A DNA stretch of 64,000 bases. It comes from UBA8337 sp937907245 (GTDB taxonomy: Bacteria > Pseudomonadota > Alphaproteobacteria > RS24). The translations under genes were made by a program, and so were the position numbers. This document shows positions 33,734 to 42,710 of this stretch, piece by piece. How positions within the stretch are numbered: the first letter of the stretch is position 1; every line of letters begins with the position of its first letter. The stretch spans positions 868,001 through 932,000 of the forward strand of contig OZ244774.1 of NCBI GenBank assembly GCA_965219485.1. Direction: 5' to 3'. The notes beneath the pieces were generated by a model. The model was given only the letters and a program-made list of their open reading frames with translations. It had not been told where the DNA came from and made no database searches.

Positions 33734-35005
33734 ATGCACGATATTAATGCCATACGAAAAGACCCCGAAGCCTTTGATGCGGGCTTGCAAAAGCGCAAGC
33801 TAGAGGCGCAGTCGGCTGACTTGCTGGCCAAAGATGATGCCCGCCGTGCCGCCATTGGCGTGGCGCAAGATTTGCAAACCAAGCGCAATGAGGCCTCGAA
33901 GAAAATTGGCCAAGCCAAAGGTAAGGGCGATGAAGCCGAAGCGCAACGCCTGATGGATGAAGTGGCCGGCCTCAAAGATAGCCTGCAACAAGCCGAAGAA
34001 GCCGAGCGCACCCTTAGCCAAGAGCTGAACGCCATGTTGGCGGTGCTGCCAAATACCTTGTTTGACGATGTGCCAATTGGGGCAGATGAGAACGACAATG
34101 TAGAGGTACGAAAAAGCGGCGAGCCAAAGCCGGGCGAAAAGGAACATTTTGAAATTGGCGAAGCTCTGGGCATGGATTTTGAAACCGCGGCCGCTTTGTC
34201 TGGCGCGCGCTTTGTCGTGTTGCGCGATCAGCTAGCGCGGTTAGAGCGGGCGCTTGGCAATTTCATGCTCGACCTACACGTTCAAGAGTTTGGCTACACC
34301 GAGATGAGCGTGCCGGTTCTAGTGCGCGATGAGGCGATGTTCGGCACGGGCCAATTGCCAAAATTCAGCGAAGATATGTTTCGCACCGAAGAGGGATTTT
34401 GGCTGACCTCGACTTCCGAAGTGACCTTGACGAATACCGTGCGTGAGAAAATTAGCGATGCCGTCGACCTACCCATTCGCGTGACAGCCTTGACCCAATG
34501 TTTCCGATCAGAAGCGGGCTCGGCAGGGCGCGACACGCGCGGCATGATACGTTTGCACCAATTCTCCAAAGTAGAATTGGTCAGTATTGTCGATGCGCAA
34601 AGCGGCGAGGCCGAATTGGAACGCAAAACCAAATGCGCCGAAGAAGTTTTAAAACGCCTTGGGCTGGCTTATCGGGTAGTGCAGCTATGCAGCGGCGATG
34701 TGGGCTTTGGCGCGCGCAAAACCTATGACCTAGAAGTTTGGCTGCCGGGCCAAAATGCCTATCGCGAAATTTCCAGCGTATCTTATTGTGGTGACTTTCA
34801 AGGGCGTCGGATGAACGCGCGCTATCGCGCCGAGGGTGAAAAATCGACCCATTATGTGCACACCCTGAACGGCTCTGGATTGGCAGTGGGGCGCACTTTG
34901 GTGGCGGTGTTGGAAAATTATGTAAATGCAGATGGCTCGGTTACCATCCCGGAAGTTTTGCAACCCTATATGGGCGGCCAAACGTTAATTAAGCCAAAAG
35001 AGTAA
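33734..35005 (+). CDS. serS: Seryl-tRNA synthetase
   Basis: 423 aa from ATG 33734. The family start M-H-D-I-N-A-I-R-K fits; an in-frame TTG 15 nt upstream does not. The N-terminal long antiparallel coiled coil (residues about 25-100, very rich in Ala, Glu, Lys and Gln) contacts the tRNA-Ser long arm. The class II core has motif 2, TQCFRSEAGSAGRDTRGMIR (F-R-x-E), and motif 3, GSGLAVGRTLVAVLENY. It charges tRNA-Ser and tRNA-Sec with serine. Confidence 0.96.
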   Translation: MHDINAIRKDPEAFDAGLQKRKLEAQSADLLAKDDARRAAIGVAQDLQTKRNEASKKIGQAKGKGDEAEAQRLMDEVAGLKDSLQQAEEAERTLSQELNAMLAVLPNTLFDDVPIGADENDNVEVRKSGEPKPGEKEHFEIGEALGMDFETAAALSGARFVVLRDQLARLERALGNFMLDLHVQEFGYTEMSVPVLVRDEAMFGTGQLPKFSEDMFRTEEGFWLTSTSEVTLTNTVREKISDAVDLPIRVTALTQCFRSEAGSAGRDTRGMIRLHQFSKVELVSIVDAQSGEAELERKTKCAEEVLKRLGLAYRVVQLCSGDVGFGARKTYDLEVWLPGQNAYREISSVSYCGDFQGRRMNARYRAEGEKSTHYVHTLNGSGLAVGRTLVAVLENYVNADGSVTIPEVLQPYMGGQTLIKPKE

Positions 35006-35017
35006 AGGTAGAGACAC

Positions 35018-35800
35018 ATGGGTAAACCTGTTGGACGTATTTTAGTCAGCAATGATGATGGCATCGATGCCCCTGGCATTAAGACGACGATTAAAATCGC
35101 CAAGGCTTTATCGGATGATGTTTGGGTGGTGGCGCCTGCCGAAGAAATGAGTGGCGCTAGTCATTCGCTTAGTCTCTCGAAACCCCTGCGGATGAAGAAG
35201 TTGGGGCCGCGTCGGTTTGCCATTGGCGGCACGCCAACCGATTGCGTGATGGTGGCCACGCGCCATTTGATGAAAGATAAATTGCCCGACCTCATTTTGT
35301 CGGGGGTGAATTTTGGCCAAAACATCGCCGAAGATGTCAGCTATTCTGGCACAGTGGCTGTGGCCAAAGAGGGCACATTGCTGGGCATTCCATCGATTGC
35401 GATGAGCCAAGCAATTAATTTTGCCGATCCGGTTGGCAAATATGTGCCGCGCTTTGAAGTGGCAGCAAAATACGCGCCCGCGATTATTAAGAAATTGCTC
35501 AAGCTCGACTGGCAGGAGGGAAATTTAATCAACATTAACTTCCCGGATATTGGGCCGAGCCATAAGCCAGAAATTCGCATCACCAAACAGGGCTTGCGCG
35601 ATAAACGACTTTTGGGGCTAGAAGCGCGCACCGAGCCGCATGGCAATACGTATTTCTGGTATCATTTCGAACGCTCTCTCAGCACGCCCACGAAGGGCAC
35701 GGATATTGAGGCAATTATGCAAGGCAATATTTCCATCACGCCGCTGCATATGGATCATACGAGTGCCTCTCTCTCTCAAAAATTAGCGAAATTGTTTTAG
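35018..35800 (+). CDS. surE: 5'/3'-nucleotidase SurE
   Basis: 260 aa. The N-terminal ILVSNDDGIDAPGI carries the metal-binding Asp pair, and VVAPAEEMSGASHSLSL, NFGQNIAEDVSYSGTVAVAK (Asn and Ser in the active site) complete the SurE signature. It removes phosphate from nucleoside monophosphates. It sits 12 nt after serS, and the LysM/M23 gene follows after 13 nt; this run is conserved in alphaproteobacteria, where a pcm gene often lies between surE and the peptidase but is absent here. Confidence 0.94.
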   Translation: MGKPVGRILVSNDDGIDAPGIKTTIKIAKALSDDVWVVAPAEEMSGASHSLSLSKPLRMKKLGPRRFAIGGTPTDCVMVATRHLMKDKLPDLILSGVNFGQNIAEDVSYSGTVAVAKEGTLLGIPSIAMSQAINFADPVGKYVPRFEVAAKYAPAIIKKLLKLDWQEGNLININFPDIGPSHKPEIRITKQGLRDKRLLGLEARTEPHGNTYFWYHFERSLSTPTKGTDIEAIMQGNISITPLHMDHTSASLSQKLAKLF

Positions 35801-35813
35801 GAATAAATTTGGG

Positions 35814-36818
35814 ATGAGGCGACAAAATCAAAACCGCGTTGCGCTTCCCAAGCGAGCCTCCCAGTTTGGCTTGAGCCTTTTGGCTTTAACCCTATTGGCC
35901 GCCTGCGGGCCGAAGACGGAAAAATGGTATAGCAGCAAACCCGAAGCCACGAGCCTTGGGTTCTTTGAAATGGTACGACGCGAGCGCAGCCTTCGCAGCG
36001 CCATAGTGCCATCCAAAGGCAGTATCAACGTTAAAAAAGGCGATACTTATTACAAAATATCCTTGCGCTATAAAGTGCCCTTGCGCGCGCTTTTAGAGGT
36101 CAATGAAGCCCGCCCGCCATATCGTTTGGCGCCGGGGGCAAAAATTAAACTACCCGTCCAGGCCTTTCACATCGTTCGCGCCCAAGAGACGCTCTACGCG
36201 ATTTCACGCAAATATAAAACCGATGTATCGACGCTGGCGGCCTTGAATAATATCGATAAGCCCTTTGGCATCCGCATTGGCCAGAAGCTGCAAGTGCCAG
36301 ATGAACGCGCCGGTCGGGTGGGGCGCTTTGTGCGACATGACCCTATAGCCAAGGCGAGCGAGGCAGGCCCAGCGCAAAGCCAGACGAAAAAACGATCTGG
36401 CCAAAAACCTGGTAAACGCGCGGCCTTGCCAGCGGCACCGCGCCGCGTAGGCCGGTTTCAAGTACCTGTGCAAGGTAGGGTAATTTCTAACTTTGGCACC
36501 AAACCAAATGGTCTGCACAATGATGGCATTAACATTGCAGCCCGCAAAGGCACGCCCATTAAGGCGGCCGAGAACGGCGTGGTGGTCTATGTCGGCAATG
36601 AATTGCGAGGCTATGGCAATTTGTTGTTGGTGCGCCACGGCGAAGGGTGGGTGACGGCTTATGCGCATGCTTCAAAGTTTTTGGTAAAGCCAGGAGACCG
36701 AGTAAAGCAGGGTCAGTCCATCGCCGAAGTAGGGCAGACTGGCAATGTGGACCAGCCGCAAGTCCACTTTGAGGTTCGCAAAGGCACGCGGGCCGTAAAC
36801 CCCAAATCTTTGATTTAA
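35814..36818 (+). CDS. LysM-LytM lipoprotein (NlpD-like), probably non-catalytic
   Basis: 334 aa. A signal peptide with lipobox LLAAC puts the lipid on C31. Two LysM peptidoglycan-binding modules lie at about 71-114 and 119-162, then a basic linker, then an M23/LytM domain (about 215-330). Of the usual zinc ligands, H235 is followed by N240 where Asp is expected, and the final H-x-H reads Q316-V-H318. This points to an amidase activator like E. coli NlpD/EnvC instead of an active endopeptidase. It would act in the periplasm during cell separation. The surE neighbourhood is that of nlpD in many proteobacteria. Confidence 0.85.
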   Translation: MRRQNQNRVALPKRASQFGLSLLALTLLAACGPKTEKWYSSKPEATSLGFFEMVRRERSLRSAIVPSKGSINVKKGDTYYKISLRYKVPLRALLEVNEARPPYRLAPGAKIKLPVQAFHIVRAQETLYAISRKYKTDVSTLAALNNIDKPFGIRIGQKLQVPDERAGRVGRFVRHDPIAKASEAGPAQSQTKKRSGQKPGKRAALPAAPRRVGRFQVPVQGRVISNFGTKPNGLHNDGINIAARKGTPIKAAENGVVVYVGNELRGYGNLLLVRHGEGWVTAYAHASKFLVKPGDRVKQGQSIAEVGQTGNVDQPQVHFEVRKGTRAVNPKSLI

Positions 36819-36856
36819 AAAAACCCATCTAAAACAGCTCAATCAAGCAGAAATGC

Positions 36857-36885
36857 TTGGCCAACCGCCTCATCTTGCGTATAGT
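36857..36885 (+). promoter_or_regulatory. Promoter of yajC-secD-secF
   Basis: TTGGCC (36857-36862), 17-nt spacer, TATAGT (36880-36885). The predicted transcript begins about 20 nt upstream of the yajC ATG and should run through secD and secF. Confidence 0.6.
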
Positions 36886-36912
36886 CTGGGACAATATCAA
36901 ATGGAGATTCTC

Positions 36913-37236
36913 ATGTTTATTTCACCGGCATACGCCCAATCCGCTTCGGGCGGATCTGCATTATTTGAAATGCTATTCCCGCTACTTATGGTGTTTGGCA
37001 TCATTTATTTCATGATTTTGCGGCCTCAGTCGCGTCGTCAAAAAGAACACACCGCCATGATCGCATCGGTAAAGCGCAATGACACCGTGGTTACGCAAGG
37101 CGGTCTGATTGGCAAAGTGGTCAAAGTTGGCGATGAAGAGCTGGAAGTCGAATTTGGCGATAATGCTCGTGTCAAAGTTGTGAAGTCGATGATTATCTCT
37201 GTTCGTGGTAAAAACGCGCCGTCCAAGAAGGATTAA
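36913..37236 (+). CDS. yajC: Preprotein translocase accessory subunit YajC
   Basis: 107 aa from ATG 36913, with GGAGA 6 nt upstream; an in-frame ATG at 36853 precedes the promoter -10 and is rejected. A short periplasmic N-terminus leads to one helix (EMLFPLLMVFGIIYFMILRP) ending in the signature FMILRPQSRRQKEH, then a small beta domain with DTVVTQGGLIGKVVKVGDEE. It associates with SecDF at the Sec translocon. secD follows after 9 nt. Confidence 0.94.
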   Translation: MFISPAYAQSASGGSALFEMLFPLLMVFGIIYFMILRPQSRRQKEHTAMIASVKRNDTVVTQGGLIGKVVKVGDEELEVEFGDNARVKVVKSMIISVRGKNAPSKKD

Positions 37237-37245
37237 GCAAGCCTC

Positions 37246-38862
37246 ATGCTGCACTTTTCACGCCTCAAAATAGCTGGAATCGCCCTTGTGCTGTTTCTTG
37301 GCTTTCTGTTTTCTCTGCCGAATTTCTTGAGTGAAAATACCCGCGCCTCGATGCCGGAAATTTTACCAACTAGCACGCTTAACTTGGGCCTCGACCTGCA
37401 AGGTGGGTCGCATTTGCTGCTCGCGGTAGATACAGACTCGGTTCAGCGCGAACGTTTGGAAGACCTGACCTCCGATGTGCGCCTTGCTTTGCGCGGCGAG
37501 CGGATAGGCTATACGGGGCTTGGCAGAATTAATGGCGGCGTGACGGTTTCTATTCGAAAACGGGAAGACTTAGAAAAAGCGAAAACGCTTTTGCAAGGTC
37601 TGTCGCAGCCGATTACGGCCAATGTGATTAGTGGCTTCAGCCAAGGCGTCGATTTGGATGTGGTGAACACACAAGACCTTACGTTTGAGCTGAAGGTAAC
37701 GGAAGAGGCCATTGCGGCCCGCAACACGCGCACCTTGCAGCAGTCCATTGAGATTATTCGCCGCCGCGTCGATGAACTGGGCACGACAGAGCCAACCATT
37801 CAGCGACAAGGCGAGACGCGCATCTTGGTGCAAGTGCCAGGCCTAGATGACCCGCAGCGCTTGAAAGCGCTTTTGGGCCAAACCGCGAAGCTGAATTTCC
37901 ATCTCGTGGACCAAAGCATGAGTGCGTATGAAGTGGTGGACGGCAAGCGAGCCCCGACGGGTGCACGTGTGCATTATACGGATAGCGAACCGGCTGTGCC
38001 CTATCTCATTCGCCGTCGTGCCATGGTTAGCGGCGAGCGTCTTGTCGATGCCTCCGTCGGTTTTGACCCACAAACCAATACGCCGGAAGTAAACTTCCGC
38101 TTTGATACGGTAGGGGCCAAGAAATTCGGCGAGGTCACGCAAGCCAATGTCGGGCGTCCATTTGCGATTGTCTTAGATGAGAAAATTATCTCTGCGCCGA
38201 TCATTCAATCGGCTATTTTGGGCGGAGCGGGGCGCATCACGGGTAACTTCACCGTGCAAGAAGCCAATGACTTGTCCATTCTTCTGCGCGCCGGTGCTTT
38301 GCCAGCGCCGATGACAATTTTGGAAGAGCGCACAGTCGGGCCAGGGCTTGGCGCCGACAGTGTTGCGGCGGGTCGGATTGCGCTTATTGTGGGCTTCTTG
38401 GCCGTTATCGGCTTTATGATTATCAGCTATAATTTGTTTGGCCTATACGCCAACATCGCTTTGGTGGCCAATTTGGGGCTGATTATGGCCGTCTTGTCTG
38501 GCCTGCAAGCCACGCTGACGCTGCCTGGCATTGCTGGCATCGTGTTGACGGTGGGTATGGCCGTCGACGCCAATGTGCTGATTTTTGAACGTATCCGCGA
38601 GGAAATCGCTGCAGGAAAAGCGCCCATCATGGCGATTGATACAGGCTATAATCGCGCGCTTGGCACGATTTTGGATGCCAATATCACCACGCTACTGGCG
38701 GCTATGGTTTTATTCCAGCTTGGTTCAGGCCCCATTCGCGGCTTTGCGATTACGCTGGCCATTGGCATCATCACTTCAGTTTTCACCGCTTTCGTTCTGA
38801 CCCGTTTCATGGTGTCCCTCTGGGTTCGCCGTCAGGGTCGTCCTGAAGCTTTGCCACTTTAA
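37246..38862 (+). CDS. secD: Protein translocase subunit SecD
   Basis: 538 aa. Helix 1 (IAGIALVLFLGFLFSLPNFL) is followed by LGLDLQGGSHLLLAVD, the SecD D1 signature, and a large periplasmic domain with QQSIEIIRRRVDELGTTEPT and the P2-head region. Five further helices at the C-terminus include LTVGMAVDANVLIFERIREE, with the Asp used in proton coupling. With SecF it pulls proteins out of SecYEG using the proton gradient. Normal length. Confidence 0.96.
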   Translation: MLHFSRLKIAGIALVLFLGFLFSLPNFLSENTRASMPEILPTSTLNLGLDLQGGSHLLLAVDTDSVQRERLEDLTSDVRLALRGERIGYTGLGRINGGVTVSIRKREDLEKAKTLLQGLSQPITANVISGFSQGVDLDVVNTQDLTFELKVTEEAIAARNTRTLQQSIEIIRRRVDELGTTEPTIQRQGETRILVQVPGLDDPQRLKALLGQTAKLNFHLVDQSMSAYEVVDGKRAPTGARVHYTDSEPAVPYLIRRRAMVSGERLVDASVGFDPQTNTPEVNFRFDTVGAKKFGEVTQANVGRPFAIVLDEKIISAPIIQSAILGGAGRITGNFTVQEANDLSILLRAGALPAPMTILEERTVGPGLGADSVAAGRIALIVGFLAVIGFMIISYNLFGLYANIALVANLGLIMAVLSGLQATLTLPGIAGIVLTVGMAVDANVLIFERIREEIAAGKAPIMAIDTGYNRALGTILDANITTLLAAMVLFQLGSGPIRGFAITLAIGIITSVFTAFVLTRFMVSLWVRRQGRPEALPL

Positions 38863-38882
38863 TCGGATAGGGAGGATATGAC

Positions 38883-39803
38883 ATGAGAACATTGAAACTC
38901 GTTCCGGCTAAAACCAGTATCACTTTTATTAAGCATCGTAATTTGGCTATGGGGCTTTCCATATTGCTTATGATTGCTTCTATCGGTGTGTTTATTACCA
39001 ATGGGCTTAATTTTGGTATCGACTTTAAAGGCGGCACATTAATTGAGGCCAGCGCTGAAGACGCAGTGGATATCGGAGCTTTGCGCGACCGGTTAAACGG
39101 TATGGATCTGGGGGAAGTGCAAATTCAAGAATTCGGTAAAGATACCGACGTTCTCATTCGCATTGCAGAGGCCGAAGGCGCGGTAGACGCCAGCCAAGAC
39201 CTAACCGCGGTGCAACTATTGCGGGATGAATTGGCCCAAGATTTCGACATCCGCCGAGTAGAGATTGTTGGCCCGCAAGTTAGTGCCGAGCTTATTCAAA
39301 CGGGTATTCTGGCTGTTGTTGTCGCGATTAGCTCTATGTTGATTTACATCTGGTTCCGTTTTGAGTGGCAGTTCTCGGTCGGGGCCGTCTTGGCCTTGGT
39401 TCACGATGTGGTGCTGACCATTGGTATTTTCTCGCTCTTGCAGCTCGATTTCAACCTATCCATTTTGGCCGCTATTCTTACCATTGTTGGCTATTCGATG
39501 AATGATACGGTGGTGGTTTATGACCGCGTGCGAGAGAATTTGCGTAAGTTTAAGAAAATGGGTCTGAATGAGTTGCTGGATATCGCCATTAACGAGACCT
39601 TGTCGCGCACGGTGATGACGTCGGTAACGACGCTTCTCGCTTTGGTGGCGCTTTATGTGTTGGGTGGAGAGGTTATTCGGGGCTTCACTTTCGCAATGAT
39701 TTGGGGCGTGATTGTGGGAACGTATTCTTCCATTTTCATTGCCTCGCCTTTGCTGATGTGGCTAGGCGTGAAACGCGATTGGTCTGGAAACCAAATGAAT
39801 TAA
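38883..39803 (+). CDS. secF: Protein translocase subunit SecF
   Basis: 306 aa from ATG 38883, preceded by GGAGG; a nearby ATG at 38878 runs straight into a stop. SecF marks are LNFGIDFKGGTLIEASAED in the first periplasmic loop, GPQVSAELIQTGILAVVVAI, and ILTIVGYSMNDTVVVYDRVR with the conserved Asp near helix 4. Six membrane helices. Third gene of the yajC-secD-secF operon. Confidence 0.96.
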   Translation: MRTLKLVPAKTSITFIKHRNLAMGLSILLMIASIGVFITNGLNFGIDFKGGTLIEASAEDAVDIGALRDRLNGMDLGEVQIQEFGKDTDVLIRIAEAEGAVDASQDLTAVQLLRDELAQDFDIRRVEIVGPQVSAELIQTGILAVVVAISSMLIYIWFRFEWQFSVGAVLALVHDVVLTIGIFSLLQLDFNLSILAAILTIVGYSMNDTVVVYDRVRENLRKFKKMGLNELLDIAINETLSRTVMTSVTTLLALVALYVLGGEVIRGFTFAMIWGVIVGTYSSIFIASPLLMWLGVKRDWSGNQMN

Positions 39804-39873
39804 ATTGCCTGCCTGTTTCATGGGGTGGTAATGTTTAACCAACGATAGATTCGAAAAAAAAAGGGAGGCCATC

Positions 39874-40476
39874 ATGGCTACAATTTTATCATCACTCCGC
39901 AACACTGTGATTGCGGGCTTTGTGTTGGCGCTTATTCTGGAGATTATGTATCTGCAGGGTGGCGGCGCACTCGACACGACATTCTGGACCTTTACTTTCC
40001 GCTGGTTGCACGTCTTGAGCGGCATCATGTGGATTGGTCTGCTGTATTATTTCAACTTTGTTCAAATTCCGAACATGCCAAATATCCCAGACGATCAAAA
40101 ACCAGCCATTGGTAAGGTAATTGCACCTGCCGCTTTGTGGTGGTTCCGTTGGGGTGCCATGGCAACCATCGTAACGGGCCTGATTTTGGGCTATTTGAAC
40201 GGTTACATCCACGATGCGCTAAGCCTCGGTATGATGTCTGATTTCGAAGTGCCTAAAAACACAGCCATCGGTATTGGCATGTGGTTGGGCATTATCATGT
40301 GGTTCAACGTTTGGTTCGTTATTTGGCCAAACCAAAAGAAAGCCCTTGGCATTGTAGAAGCAGACGCCGACACAAAAGCGGCTTCGGCACGCACAGCTAT
40401 GTTGTTCTCACGGACCAACACCATGCTGTCGATCCCGATGTTGTTTGCTATGGTTGCAGCTCAAAACCTTTACTAG
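39874..40476 (+). CDS. PuuD-like (urate oxidase N-terminal type) membrane protein
   Basis: 200 aa with about four membrane helices and the segment FRWLHVLSGIMWIGLLYYFN, which resembles the membrane part of PuuD-type urate hydroxylases. It has no C-terminal cytochrome c domain (no C-x-x-C-H), so urate oxidation is not supported. Conserved His48 in WLHVLSG could bind haem. A strong AGGGAGG ribosome binding site precedes the ATG, and its own terminator (40499-40530) follows, so it is a single-gene unit wedged between secF and the NDUFAF6-like gene. Function unknown. Confidence 0.65.
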   Translation: MATILSSLRNTVIAGFVLALILEIMYLQGGGALDTTFWTFTFRWLHVLSGIMWIGLLYYFNFVQIPNMPNIPDDQKPAIGKVIAPAALWWFRWGAMATIVTGLILGYLNGYIHDALSLGMMSDFEVPKNTAIGIGMWLGIIMWFNVWFVIWPNQKKALGIVEADADTKAASARTAMLFSRTNTMLSIPMLFAMVAAQNLY

Positions 40477-40498
40477 AGTTTGAGTTAATGTTTTGGAG

Positions 40499-40530
40499 AG
40501 GGCCGCCTGATGTGCGGCCCTTTTCTATTT
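40499..40530 (+). terminator. Rho-independent terminator
   Basis: GGGCCGC (40500-40506), loop CTGATGT, GCGGCCC (40514-40520), then TTTTCTATTT. It ends the PuuD-like gene. It lies 10 nt upstream of the next ATG (40540), so the next gene depends on read-through or a promoter in this short space. Confidence 0.85.
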
Positions 40531-40539
40531 AGGAAACTT

Positions 40540-41238
40540 ATGAGCGATTTCGACACTTTACGATCCGAACTTCGAGGCCTAGATGGTGACTTATATTTGT
40601 GCCATTTATTCGCCCCTGCGCCCGCGCGCGATGCGGTTTTGACGCTATATCACTTCTATGCCGATATTGGGCGCATCCCTTCGTTGGTTTCAGACCCGAT
40701 GGTGGGAGCCATTCGTTTGCAATGGTGGCGAGATTTGCTTAGCGCGCTAGAAGCCGGCGAAACCCGAGGCACCCCCATTGGCGAGGCCCTATTGGAAGTG
40801 GCGCAGCAAGGGCAAGTATCCTTATCCGACTTTCTGCCACTGATAGATGGTCGCGACGCGGCGCTTGAACAGGGCGGGCGAAACTTGGAGGAGCTGGAAG
40901 CGGAAGCCAAGCTCGTGGGCCCCGCCTGGCTTAAGTTGGCTTGTCAGATGATCGGCGCCGAGGCGCAGGCAAAGCTGTTGCAAACGGCGGGGACGGGGTT
41001 TGAATTAATGCGATTGGTGCCTGCGGATGGCGCGGCCGTGGCCGCGCGGGCTCACGAGCTTTTGACGACAGCCTGCGCCGGCTTTAACCAGCTACCGCGA
41101 GCCCAGCGTAAGGCCTTATTGCCGGTGTTTTTACCTATAGGTTTGGCCCGTCGCCAAGCCAAACATTTTCCGCAAGGGAAAAGCCTTTTGCGGTATCAAA
41201 TTTCAATTATGAAAATGGCTTTTCTCGGCCGCCTCTAG
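40540..41238 (+). CDS. Squalene/phytoene-synthase-fold protein, NDUFAF6-like
   Basis: 232 aa from ATG 40540, with AGGA 6 nt upstream. FYADIGRIPSLVSDPMVGAI and RLQWWRDLLSALEAGE match the group that includes the mitochondrial complex I assembly factor NDUFAF6. Neither Asp-rich D-x3-D motif required for prenyl transfer in true squalene and phytoene synthases is visible: the first region reads YADIGRIP, the second FELMRLVPADG. Terpenoid synthesis is therefore unlikely. A role in respiratory complex assembly is an inference from the homologue. It is convergent with trmFO, the usual neighbour in alphaproteobacteria. Confidence 0.78.
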   Translation: MSDFDTLRSELRGLDGDLYLCHLFAPAPARDAVLTLYHFYADIGRIPSLVSDPMVGAIRLQWWRDLLSALEAGETRGTPIGEALLEVAQQGQVSLSDFLPLIDGRDAALEQGGRNLEELEAEAKLVGPAWLKLACQMIGAEAQAKLLQTAGTGFELMRLVPADGAAVAARAHELLTTACAGFNQLPRAQRKALLPVFLPIGLARRQAKHFPQGKSLLRYQISIMKMAFLGRL

Positions 41239-41243
41239 CGTTA

Positions 41244-42653
41244 CTATTCAGCCGCTTCTGAGGGGTGTTTTCCGTGGGCCCATTCGGCAAAATCGGCGCG
41301 CGCACGGGCGGTAAAACCGGTTTGTCGGGCCTGTTTTTTGGCTTGCATCCGCGCTTTGCCGCGCAGTTTTTTGCCGTTCTCATCAACCGGTGCGCTCAAC
41401 GGCCCTAGCTCTGGCATCAGTCCAAAGTTTACATTCATCGGTTGAAACGAAGAGGCATTGGCGTTGACTGTAATATGCGAAATTAACGAGCCGAACGCCG
41501 TGGTCATCGGGGCGGGGGAAACGCTTCGCCCTTGAATTTCGGCGGCTGCAAACCGTCCGGCCATCAGGCCAATGGTGGTGCTTTCAACATAGCCTTCGAC
41601 GCCAGTAATTTGGCCTGCGAAACGAATATGCGGCGCCTTTTTAAGGCGCAATTCGCCATCCAATAAGGTTGGGCTATTGAGGAATGTATTGCGATGTAAG
41701 CCGCCAAGACGGGCGAAACGCGCTTCCTCGAGACCTGGAATTAGCTTAAACACATGCGTTTGTTCGCCATATTTCAGCTTCGTTTGAAACCCCACCATAT
41801 TAAACAAAGTGCCCAGCGCATTGTCTTGGCGCAATTGCACGACGGCATGGGCTTTTACCTCTGGGTTATGAGCATTGGTCAACCCGCGTGGCTTCATAGG
41901 GCCGTGGCGCAAGGTATCGCGACCGCGCGCGGCCATAATTTCGATGGGCAAACAGCCATTGAAATAGGGCGTATCGGCTTCCCATTGTTTGAAGTCTGCC
42001 GTATCGCTCTCGATGAGGGCATCGAGGAATGCATTATATTGCGCTTCGTCCATCGGGCAGTTGATGTAGTCTTTGCCGGTGCCGCCGGGGCCGATTTTGT
42101 CGTAGCGAGATTGATACCAGCAGATATCCATATCGATGCTGTCGTGATAAATAATTGGCGCAATGGCATCGAAGAAGGCCAATTTATCTTTGCCTGTCAT
42201 CTGGCCAATTTGCTCAGATAAAGCAGGCGAAGTAAGCGGCCCCGTTGCGATGATGACATGTTTCCAGGTGTCTGGAATGGCGGTCACTTCCTCGCGGGCA
42301 ATCGTGATATTGGGATGCGCTTCAATAGCGGCGGTTACGCCTTGCGAAAACCCTTCGCGGTCCACGGCCAAGGCACCGCCAGCTGGCACTTGATGTTCAT
42401 CGGCGCAGCGCATGATGAGGCTTTGGCTATCGCGCAATTCAGCGTGCAAAAGGCCAACCGCATTGGTTTGGGCATCATCGGAACGGAAAGAGTTTGAGCA
42501 GACCAATTCGGCCAGTCCGTCGGTTACATGGGCATCGGTTTTGCGCGTCGGGCGCATCTCATGCAGCACAACTTTCACGCCTGCTTGCGCCGCAGCCCAA
42601 GCGGCTTCCGAGCCCGCAAGCCCGCCACCAATAATATGTAAATCATCGCTCAT
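41244..42653 (-). CDS. trmFO: Folate/FAD-dependent tRNA (uracil-54-C5) methyltransferase
   Basis: 469 aa. The N-terminal FAD motif is LHIIGGGLAGSEAAWAAAQA, then HEMRPTRKTDAHVTDGLAEL and the TrmFO hallmark VCSNSFRSDD with its conserved cysteine. GYVESTTIGLMAGRFAAAEI binds FAD in the C-terminal part. It makes ribothymidine at position 54 of tRNA using methylene-tetrahydrofolate and FADH2, in place of the SAM-dependent TrmA. It lies downstream of pmtA on the same strand. Confidence 0.95.
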   Translation of the reverse strand: MSDDLHIIGGGLAGSEAAWAAAQAGVKVVLHEMRPTRKTDAHVTDGLAELVCSNSFRSDDAQTNAVGLLHAELRDSQSLIMRCADEHQVPAGGALAVDREGFSQGVTAAIEAHPNITIAREEVTAIPDTWKHVIIATGPLTSPALSEQIGQMTGKDKLAFFDAIAPIIYHDSIDMDICWYQSRYDKIGPGGTGKDYINCPMDEAQYNAFLDALIESDTADFKQWEADTPYFNGCLPIEIMAARGRDTLRHGPMKPRGLTNAHNPEVKAHAVVQLRQDNALGTLFNMVGFQTKLKYGEQTHVFKLIPGLEEARFARLGGLHRNTFLNSPTLLDGELRLKKAPHIRFAGQITGVEGYVESTTIGLMAGRFAAAEIQGRSVSPAPMTTAFGSLISHITVNANASSFQPMNVNFGLMPELGPLSAPVDENGKKLRGKARMQAKKQARQTGFTARARADFAEWAHGKHPSEAAE

Positions 42654-42710
42654 GGCTCATGAAATACACGGTTTAAGGAGAGAGGGGAAGGGGTCTAAAA
42701 GCCTAGGCGT

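Noticed and set aside
40510..40539. Start of the NDUFAF6-like gene at 40510
   Set aside because: That start lies within the terminator stem of the upstream gene; ATG 40540 with AGGA upstream is better.
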